Shown here: positions 33,195-38,617 of the stretch, in pieces
Layout of the letters: each line of letters begins with the position of its first letter
Position numbering within the stretch: the first letter of the stretch is position 1
NCBI RefSeq assembly: GCF_002204795.1
Contig: NZ_NIXO01000058.1
Span: 1 to 38,617, forward strand
Reading direction: 5' to 3'
Length of the DNA: 38,617 nucleotides
Origin: Pseudomonas sp. K2I15
GTDB lineage: Bacteria; Pseudomonadota; Gammaproteobacteria; Pseudomonadales; Pseudomonadaceae
The notes under the pieces: generated by a model
What the model was told of the DNA's origin: nothing
What the model saw: only the letters and a program-made list of their open reading frames with translations
Database searches by the model: none
Made by a program: the position numbers and the translations under genes

Positions 33195-33548
33195 TCAGCT
33201 ACCGCGATAAGTGGAGTAGCTGTAAGGCGAAATCAGCAGAGGCACGTGGTAGTGGTCCTGTTCGGCACTGATGCCGAAGCGCAGCACCACCACATCGAGA
33301 AACGCAGGTTCGGGCAATTGCACACCACGGGCGCGGTAGTAATCGCCGGCGCTGAACTGCAACTGATAGACACCGCTGCGGTAGTCATCGCCTTGCAGCA
33401 AGGGTGCGTCGCAGCGGCCGTCGCTGTTGGTCAGGGTGCTCGCTACCAGCTCGAGCTGTGTGCCTTCAACGCGGTACAACTCAACCTTGATCGCGCTGCC
33501 GGGGCAGCCGTGCGCGGCGTCCAATACGTGTGTGGTCAAACGTCCCAT
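33195..33548 (-). CDS. uraH: 5-hydroxyisourate hydrolase (transthyretin-like)
   Basis: 117 aa, the family's length. UraH hydrolyses 5-hydroxyisourate to OHCU, the second step of urate breakdown. The HIUase signatures are GRLTTHVLDAAHGCPGSAIKVEL (His near residue 7 and Arg in the core), NSDGRCDAPLL (Arg47-like), HYHVPLLISPYSYSTYRGS with the closing YRGS tetrapeptide that separates HIUases from true transthyretins. There is no signal peptide, so it is cytoplasmic. ATG 33548 heads a single-gene leftward unit with its own terminator. The operator-like ATTGTACACAAT lies about 100 bases upstream. Confidence 0.95.
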   Translation of the reverse strand: MGRLTTHVLDAAHGCPGSAIKVELYRVEGTQLELVASTLTNSDGRCDAPLLQGDDYRSGVYQLQFSAGDYYRARGVQLPEPAFLDVVVLRFGISAEQDHYHVPLLISPYSYSTYRGS

Positions 33549-33647
33549 AGCGTCTGCGCGCCTCCCGAAGTCAGTAAAGTGAAAGACCGCACCTTTTCAG
33601 GGCACTGAAAAAGCCGGCGATGACTGATTAAGACACTTTTCAAAAAA

Positions 33648-33659
33648 ATTGTACACAAT
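33648..33659. promoter_or_regulatory. Operator-like palindrome upstream of uraH
   Basis: ATTGT-AC-ACAAT has perfect 5-bp arms around a 2-base centre. It is closely related to the TTGTATACAA sites ahead of puuE and the purine permease, 100 bases upstream of the uraH start. Confidence 0.6.
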
Positions 33660-33697
33660 AAATTAAACAAAACCGATTTCTGGTGTTAGCGCTGATC

Positions 33698-33799
33698 CTG
33701 TAGGAGCGAGCTTGCTCGCGAAGATCGTCAACGATTACGCAGCGTTTCAGAGTTGCTGCGGTGCTCTCGTGTTTTTCGCGAGCAAGCTCGCTCCTACAG
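33698..33799. repeat. REPIN in the uraH-puuE divergent control region
   Basis: CTGTAGGAGCGAGCTTGCTC and its complement flank inner arms CGCGAAGAT and TTTTTCGCG. It is the same flavour as the REPIN at 23212. It lies between two operator-like palindromes. Apart from these and the promoter before puuE, the 460-base gap 33549-34008 shows nothing else. Confidence 0.93.
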
Positions 33800-33895
33800 T
33801 GAGGGAGTGTTATTTCAATTTAGCTGACCAGTCGGGCAGGTTTCTTGCAGGACTACTCTATGAAGACCCTGCGGAAAAAATGCAGAAATACAGGC

Positions 33896-33925
33896 TTACA
33901 AAGTGCGCACTAAGTTGTATACAAT
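33896..33925 (+). promoter_or_regulatory. puuE promoter overlapped by TTGTATACAA operator
   Basis: TTACAA (33896-33901) and TACAAT (33920-33925) with an 18-base spacer form a likely promoter. The perfect palindrome TTGTATACAA (33915-33924) overlaps its -10, as expected for a repressor. It is 84 bases upstream of the puuE start. Confidence 0.6.
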
Positions 33926-34008
33926 CAGTCATCGCTGTGACGCCACCCAGTCTTTTCACTGCCCGGCCGCCACACACACCGCTACCACGAACAAGAAGGA
34001 AGACTGCA

Positions 34009-34935
34009 GTGAGCGCTGACTACCCACGCGACCTGATCGGTTACGGCAGTAACCCTCCTCACCCACACTGGCCAGGCAAGGCCCGTATCGCCCTGTCGTT
34101 CGTACTCAACTACGAAGAAGGTGGCGAGCGCAACATTTTGCACGGCGACAAAGAGTCGGAAGCCTTCCTCTCCGAAATGGTCTCGGCGCAACCGCTGCAA
34201 GGCGAGCGCAACATGAGCATGGAGTCGCTGTACGAATACGGCAGCCGGGCCGGCGTGTGGCGCATCCTCAAGCTGTTCAAGGAATTCGACATTCCGCTGA
34301 CCATCTTCGCCGTGGCCATGGCCGCCCAGCGCCACCCGGACGTGATCCGTGCGATGGTCGCCGCCGGCCACGAGATCTGCAGCCACGGCTACCGCTGGAT
34401 CGACTACCAGTACATGGACGAGGCCCAGGAACGCGAGCACATGCTCGAAGCGATCCGCATCCTCACCGAACTCACCGGCGAGCGCCCACTGGGCTGGTAC
34501 ACCGGGCGCACCGGTCCCAATACCCGGCGGCTGGTGATGGAGGAAGGTGGCTTCCTCTACGACTGCGACACCTACGACGACGACCTGCCCTACTGGGAAC
34601 CCAACAACCCGACCGGCAAGCCGCACCTGGTGATCCCGTACACACTGGACACCAACGACATGCGCTTCACCCAAGTACAGGGGTTCAACAAGGGCGACGA
34701 CTTTTTCGAATACCTCAAAGACGCGTTCGATGTGCTGTATGCCGAAGGCAGCGACGCACCGAAAATGCTCTCGATCGGCTTGCACTGCCGCCTGATCGGC
34801 CGCCCGGCGCGCCTGGCTGCCCTCAAGCGGTTTATCGAATACGCCAAAGGCCATGACCAGGTGTGGTTCACCCGCCGCGTGGACATCGCCCGTCACTGGC
34901 ATGACGTACACCCTTTCCAGGGAGCCTCCAAGTGA
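34009..34935 (+). CDS. puuE: Allantoinase, polysaccharide-deacetylase type
   Basis: 308 aa, identical in length to the characterised P. fluorescens PuuE. It hydrolyses allantoin to allantoate and is related to NodB-type deacetylases rather than to the amidohydrolase allantoinases. Visible marks: IALSFVLNYEEGGERNILHGD (~35-55), HEICSHGYRWIDYQYMDEAQ with the conserved His-Gly (~120-125), and GWYTGRTGPNTRRLV (~160). The start is GTG 34009, with AAGGA upstream; the longer frame from 33712 passes through a REPIN and is rejected. It overlaps uraD by 4 bases (GTGA) and heads the puuE-uraD-alc-allA-puuD series. Confidence 0.96.
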   Translation: MSADYPRDLIGYGSNPPHPHWPGKARIALSFVLNYEEGGERNILHGDKESEAFLSEMVSAQPLQGERNMSMESLYEYGSRAGVWRILKLFKEFDIPLTIFAVAMAAQRHPDVIRAMVAAGHEICSHGYRWIDYQYMDEAQEREHMLEAIRILTELTGERPLGWYTGRTGPNTRRLVMEEGGFLYDCDTYDDDLPYWEPNNPTGKPHLVIPYTLDTNDMRFTQVQGFNKGDDFFEYLKDAFDVLYAEGSDAPKMLSIGLHCRLIGRPARLAALKRFIEYAKGHDQVWFTRRVDIARHWHDVHPFQGASK

Positions 34936-35447
34936 CTGCTTTCCAGACCTTGAAACCCTCGACCCTGAGCCGCGACGAATTCGTCGCAGCCTTCGCCGAC
35001 ATCTACGAACATTCGCCATGGGTGGCCGAAAAGGCTTTCGACCTGGGCCAGGATGCGTCGATCGACGAGATCGAAACCCTGCACCAGCGCATGAGCGACA
35101 TCCTGTTGAGCGCTGATCACGCAAGCCAACTGGCCCTGATCAACGCGCACCCGGACCTGGCGGGCAAAGCTGCCGTCCAGGGCCAGCTTACCGCAGCCAG
35201 CACTGAAGAACAGTCTGGCGCGGGTATTCACCAATGCACGGCCGAAGAGTTTTCTCGCTTCACCGAGCTGAACGATGCCTACAAGGCCACGTTCAAGTTT
35301 CCCTTCATCATGGCGGTAAAAGGCAGCAACCGGCACCAGATCCTGGCCGCGTTTGAAACGCGCATTCGCAACTCGGTGGAAGCCGAGTTCAAATGCGCGC
35401 TGGCCGAAATCAATAAAATCGCGTTGTTCCGATTACTGACCCTTTAG
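34932..35447 (+). CDS. uraD: 2-oxo-4-hydroxy-4-carboxy-5-ureidoimidazoline (OHCU) decarboxylase
   Basis: 171 aa. UraD converts OHCU to S-allantoin, giving the process its stereospecificity. The family pattern is present: LSRDEFVAAFADIYEHSPWVAEKAF, the INAHPDLAGKAA motif with the catalytic His (~75), QSGAGIHQCTAEEFSRFTELNDAY, and FKFPFIMAVKGSNRHQILAAFETRI. The start GTG overlaps the puuE stop, so translation is coupled. The gap to alc is 80 bases. As in other pseudomonads, it stands alone rather than fused to uraH. Confidence 0.96.
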   Translation: MTAFQTLKPSTLSRDEFVAAFADIYEHSPWVAEKAFDLGQDASIDEIETLHQRMSDILLSADHASQLALINAHPDLAGKAAVQGQLTAASTEEQSGAGIHQCTAEEFSRFTELNDAYKATFKFPFIMAVKGSNRHQILAAFETRIRNSVEAEFKCALAEINKIALFRLLTL

Positions 35448-35527
35448 CAGACCTGGCCCGAGCGACTCATGAGCGCCCAGGGCCTGGCGAGCATCCCAAG
35501 CCACTTACTTTAAGGCAGACAAGAAGA

Positions 35528-36523
35528 ATGAAAGCATACGCCGTACCTTTCGAGAAGTTCGTCAACCTGGCCGACGCCCGTCTGGGCACCAAGATTATTT
35601 CGGTGACCGATGACTGGTTCGCTGACGCCAACCGCCTGTTCCAGCCGACCCCGGCCGTGTGGAAGGAGGGCGTTTTCGATGACAACGGCAAGTGGATGGA
35701 CGGCTGGGAGTCGCGCCGCAAGCGCTTCGAAGGCTACGACAGCGCGGTGATCCGCCTGGGCGTACCAGGTTCGATCAAAGGCGTGGACATCGACACTTCA
35801 TTCTTCACCGGCAACTTCCCGCCATCGGCGTCCCTGGAAGCCTGCTTCCTGGCGTCCGGCGAGCCGGATGACAATACTCAGTGGGTTGAAGTGCTGTCGG
35901 CTGTGGAGCTGCAAGGTAACAGCCATCACTTCCACGAGATCAACAACGACCAGGCCTTCAGCCACCTGCGCTTCAACATCTACCCGGATGGCGGCGTGGC
36001 CCGTCTGCGTGTGTACGGCATTCCGTTCCGCGACTGGTCGGCGGTGGGCGACAACGAACAGGTCGACCTGGCCGCGGCACTGAACGGTGGCCGTGCACTG
36101 GCCTGCTCCGATGAACACTTCGGGCGCATGAGCAACATCCTCAACCCGGGCCGGGGCATCAACATGGGTGATGGCTGGGAAACCGCGCGTCGTCGTACGC
36201 CGGGCAATGACTGGGTCATCGTCGCGCTGGGCCACCCGGGCGAGATCGAGAAGATCGTGGTCGACACCCTGCACTTCAAGGGCAACTACCCGGACACCTG
36301 CTCGATCCAGGGCGCCTTCGTGAAGGGCGGCACCGACAGCCAGATCGAAACCCAATCGCTGTTCTGGCGCGAACTGCTGCCGGCGCAGAAACTGGAAATG
36401 CACGCTGAACACACGTTTGCCGAGCAGATCAAGGCACTGGGCCCGATCACCCATATTCGTCTGAATGTGTTCCCGGATGGTGGTGTGAGCCGCCTGCGGG
36501 TTCTCGGTAAGGTCGCCAAATAA
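35528..36523 (+). CDS. alc: Allantoicase
   Basis: 331 aa, normal length. It hydrolyses allantoate to S-ureidoglycolate and urea. The two repeated jelly-roll domains are clear: the first from ~15 to ~165 (DWFADANRLFQPTPAVWKEG, MDGWESRRKRFEGYDSAVIRLG, VDIDTSFFTGNFPPSASLEA, FNIYPDGGVARLRVYG), the second from ~180 to 328 (DGWETARRRTPGNDWVIVALG, VDTLHFKGNYPDTCSIQGA, LNVFPDGGVSRLRVLG). The parallel motifs show the internal duplication. The ATG at 35528 has AGAAG upstream. A REPIN lies between it and allA. Confidence 0.97.
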   Translation: MKAYAVPFEKFVNLADARLGTKIISVTDDWFADANRLFQPTPAVWKEGVFDDNGKWMDGWESRRKRFEGYDSAVIRLGVPGSIKGVDIDTSFFTGNFPPSASLEACFLASGEPDDNTQWVEVLSAVELQGNSHHFHEINNDQAFSHLRFNIYPDGGVARLRVYGIPFRDWSAVGDNEQVDLAAALNGGRALACSDEHFGRMSNILNPGRGINMGDGWETARRRTPGNDWVIVALGHPGEIEKIVVDTLHFKGNYPDTCSIQGAFVKGGTDSQIETQSLFWRELLPAQKLEMHAEHTFAEQIKALGPITHIRLNVFPDGGVSRLRVLGKVAK

Positions 36524-36535
36524 GCGGTGAACCCC

Positions 36536-36628
36536 TGTGGCGAGGGAGCTTGCTCCCGTTGGGTCGCGAAGCGGCCCCAAGAGATGGGACTGCTGCGCAG
36601 TCCAACGGGAGCAAGCTCCCTCGCCACA
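36536..36628. repeat. REPIN between alc and allA
   Basis: TGTGGCGAGGGAGCTTGCTC and its complement, with GCGAAGCGGCCCC inner arm. It is the same flavour as at 13683 and lies inside the uricolytic operon, where it could set the level of the downstream allA-puuD message. Confidence 0.93.
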
Positions 36629-36665
36629 AAAGCAAACAACACAGAATTTGGATAAGAAGACAGCC

Positions 36666-37169
36666 ATGCGCACACTGATGATCGAACCCCTGACCAAAGA
36701 AGCCTTCGCCCCTTTCGGAGACGTTATCGAAACCGATGGCAGCGATCACTTCATGATCAACAACGGGTCGACCATGCGCTTTCATAAACTGGCGACGGTG
36801 CAAACCGCCACGCCAGAAGATAACGCCATCATCAGCATCTTCCGCGCCGACGCGCAGGACATGCCGCTGACCGTGTGCATGCTGGAACGACACCCGCTGG
36901 GCAGCCAGGCTTTCATCCCGCTGCTCGGCAACCCCTTTCTGATCGTGGTCGCGCCACTTGGCGATGAACCTGTATCGGGCTTGGTCCGCGCCTTCGTTAC
37001 CAACGGCAGGCAGGGCATTAATTACCATCGCGGCGTCTGGCACCACCCGGTGCTGACGATCGAAAAGCGGGATGACTTCCTGGTGGTTGATCGCAGTGGC
37101 ACAGGCAATAACTGCGATGAGCATTTTTTTAAAGAGGATGAGCGGTTGATCCTCGCCCCCCACCAATAA
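36666..37169 (+). CDS. allA: Ureidoglycolate lyase
   Basis: 167 aa. It cleaves ureidoglycolate to glyoxylate and urea, completing the pathway. Family marks are LTKEAFAPFGDVIETDG at the start, FRADAQDMPLTVCMLERHPLGSQAF (~60-85), PFLIVVAPLGD, and GVWHHPVL with the conserved His pair (~125). ATG 36666 begins the conserved N-terminus; the longer frame from 36537 runs through a REPIN and is rejected. The next gene starts 50 bases downstream. Confidence 0.95.
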   Translation: MRTLMIEPLTKEAFAPFGDVIETDGSDHFMINNGSTMRFHKLATVQTATPEDNAIISIFRADAQDMPLTVCMLERHPLGSQAFIPLLGNPFLIVVAPLGDEPVSGLVRAFVTNGRQGINYHRGVWHHPVLTIEKRDDFLVVDRSGTGNNCDEHFFKEDERLILAPHQ

Positions 37170-37219
37170 GAGAAGGTCTGATCACTCGACGACAGAGTGA
37201 CAGGCGAGAGGTAAAGACT

Positions 37220-38521
37220 GTGGAAGCACATTTGATGGAATGGCTGAACCTTAGCGTGCGCTGGGTTCACATGATCACTGGCGTCGCCTGGATCGGCGCT
37301 TCGTTCTACTTCGTCTGGCTGGAAAACAACCTCAATCGCGTCAACCCCAAGGACGGCCTCGCCGGTGACTTGTGGGCGATCCACGGTGGCGGTATCTACC
37401 ACCTGGAAAAATACAAACTGGCCCCGCCGACCATGCCGGACAACCTGCACTGGTTCAAATGGGAAGCCTATTTCACCTGGATGTCCGGCATCGCGCTGCT
37501 GTGCGTGGTGTTCTACGCCAACCCGACCTTGTACCTGTTGGCCCCGGGCAGCAGCCTCAGCGGTCCGGAAGGTGTGTTGCTGGGCCTTGGCTCACTGCTG
37601 GCCGGCTGGTTCATCTACTCCTTTCTGTGCGACTCGGCACTGGGCAAGCGCCCTGCCCTGCTCGGCTTGATCCTGTTCGTGCTGTTGATTGGCGCCGCTT
37701 ACGGCTTCAGCAAGGTGTTCAGTGGCCGTGGTGCGTACCTGCATGTGGGCGCCGTGATCGGCACCATCATGGTGGGTAACGTGTTCCGCATCATCATGCC
37801 GGCGCAGCGCGCGCTGGTGGCTGCGATCGCGGAGAACCGCACCCCAGATCCGGCACTGCCGGCCAAGGGTTTGCTGCGTTCGCGTCACAACAACTACTTC
37901 ACCTTGCCGGTGCTGTTCATCATGATCAGCAACCACTTCCCGAGCACCTATGGCAGCCAATACAACTGGCTGATCCTGGCCGGTATCGCGGTGGCGGCGG
38001 TGTTGGTACGTCACTACTTCAACACCCGTCATAACAGCCAGAAATATGCCTGGACCTTACCGGTCGGCGCGCTGGCGATGATTTGCCTGGCGTACGTGAC
38101 CGGCCCAAAACCAGTGGCGACTGCACCGGATGTGGCCAAGGCTCCGGCTGCCATCGAGTACCAACCACTGCCGGAAACGGCGCTGGGTGGCGGGCTTAAA
38201 CCGGCTGCGCCAGCCGCACCTGCACCGGCACCTGTCGAAGCAGCACCGGCCCAGGCGTCGATTGATTTTGACAAGGTTCACGGGGTGATTCAGGAGCGCT
38301 GTGCGGTGTGCCATTCGGCCAAGCCCACCAGCCCGCTGTTCAGCACCGCACCGGCCGGTGTGATGTTTGACACGCCGCAGCAGATCCAGCAAATGGCCCC
38401 GCGCATTCAGGCGCAGGCCGTGGCAAGCCAGATCATGCCGCTGGGCAATATCACCCAGATGACTCAGCAGGAACGGGACTTGATTGGCACCTGGATCAAT
38501 CAGGGGGCGCGTACCAACTAA
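37220..38521 (+). CDS. puuD: Membrane-bound urate hydroxylase with cytochrome c domain
   Basis: 433 aa. PuuD oxidises urate to 5-hydroxyisourate at the inner membrane and passes electrons to the respiratory chain, in place of cofactor-free uricase. Residues ~1-300 carry about eight hydrophobic helices with conserved His in WVHMITGVAWIGASFYFVW (~12-30) and HLEKYKLAPPTMPDNLHWFKWEAYF. A Pro/Ala-rich linker spans ~305-355. The C-terminal c-type domain holds the heme motif CAVCH (~365) and a likely Met ligand in IMPLGNITQMTQQERDL. GTG 37220 with AGAGG upstream is chosen; ATG 37235 is the alternative. It is the last gene of the series. Confidence 0.95.
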   Translation: MEAHLMEWLNLSVRWVHMITGVAWIGASFYFVWLENNLNRVNPKDGLAGDLWAIHGGGIYHLEKYKLAPPTMPDNLHWFKWEAYFTWMSGIALLCVVFYANPTLYLLAPGSSLSGPEGVLLGLGSLLAGWFIYSFLCDSALGKRPALLGLILFVLLIGAAYGFSKVFSGRGAYLHVGAVIGTIMVGNVFRIIMPAQRALVAAIAENRTPDPALPAKGLLRSRHNNYFTLPVLFIMISNHFPSTYGSQYNWLILAGIAVAAVLVRHYFNTRHNSQKYAWTLPVGALAMICLAYVTGPKPVATAPDVAKAPAAIEYQPLPETALGGGLKPAAPAAPAPAPVEAAPAQASIDFDKVHGVIQERCAVCHSAKPTSPLFSTAPAGVMFDTPQQIQQMAPRIQAQAVASQIMPLGNITQMTQQERDLIGTWINQGARTN

Positions 38522-38541
38522 CAGCCTGATGCAGATCCAAA

Positions 38542-38617
38542 TGTGGGAGCGGGCTTGCTCGCGAAGGCGGTGGTTCAGTCACCTGAAGTGTTGAATGACA
38601 CACCGCCTTCGCGAGCA
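38542..38617. repeat. REPIN, cut by the window end
   Basis: TGTGGGAGCGGGCTTGCTCG and inner arm CGAAGGCGGTG, mirrored by CACCGCCTTCGCGAGCA at the last bases. The outer right arm lies beyond the window. It is the same flavour as at 2525. Confidence 0.9.

Overview
The window is chromosomal DNA of a Pseudomonas of the P. fluorescens group. I base this on the protein sequences (PuuE, PuuD, FolE, PrmB, DUF3509), the GC-rich codon use, and eight REP/REPIN palindromes of the three flavours typical of fluorescent pseudomonads. No rRNA or tRNA gene, CRISPR array or intact transposon is visible.

Layout. 1-5.5 kb: LTA-synthase-like phosphatase/transferase, a tiny PLDc_N membrane protein, an unknown 176-aa protein, a divergent LysM-like/glycine-zipper protein overlapped by a small two-helix membrane protein (effector/immunity-like), and an ankyrin protein. 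5.6-8.6 kb: FATP-type acyl-CoA synthetase, a DUF3509 gene behind a candidate sigma-54 promoter, and a HTH-only LuxR-type regulator. 8.7-11.6 kb: leftward aroC - MFS transporter - acireductone dioxygenase (ARD) cluster; the ARD has altered metal ligands and no mtnB/mtnC beside it. 11.8-16.6 kb: housekeeping block (alpha/beta hydrolase, coiled-coil membrane protein, prmB, isochorismatase-like hydrolase, small membrane protein, smrA). 16.6-18.2 kb: a small island between smrA and folE, holding a frameshifted zeta-toxin gene, a downstream antitoxin-like ORF and the C-terminal stump of a tyrosine recombinase that runs into the folE start. 18.2-25.6 kb: folE, a glutaredoxin-fold protein, an AtuA-like/CitMHS operon with divergent LysR regulator, and an aminotransferase-GST operon with divergent MarR regulator and a paired operator.

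25.7-38.6 kb is a purine-salvage and urate-degradation cluster: NCS2 purine permease, LysE exporter, uraH, puuE, uraD, alc, allA and puuD. Together they would take up purines and convert urate to 5-hydroxyisourate (PuuD), OHCU (UraH), allantoin (UraD), allantoate (PuuE), ureidoglycolate plus urea (Alc) and glyoxylate plus urea (AllA). Three TTGTA(T/C)ACAA palindromes, ahead of the permease, uraH and puuE, suggest one regulator for the set. A 1728-aa dermonecrotic-toxin-like gene sits inside this cluster.

The best leads are the glycine-zipper pair, the metal-ligand-switched ARD, the zeta toxin broken at an A6 tract, the recombinase stump that supplies the folE 5' region, the purine operator set, the MarR operator pair and the giant toxin with an unassigned C-terminus. 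All functional calls come from reading the sequence; no database search was run.
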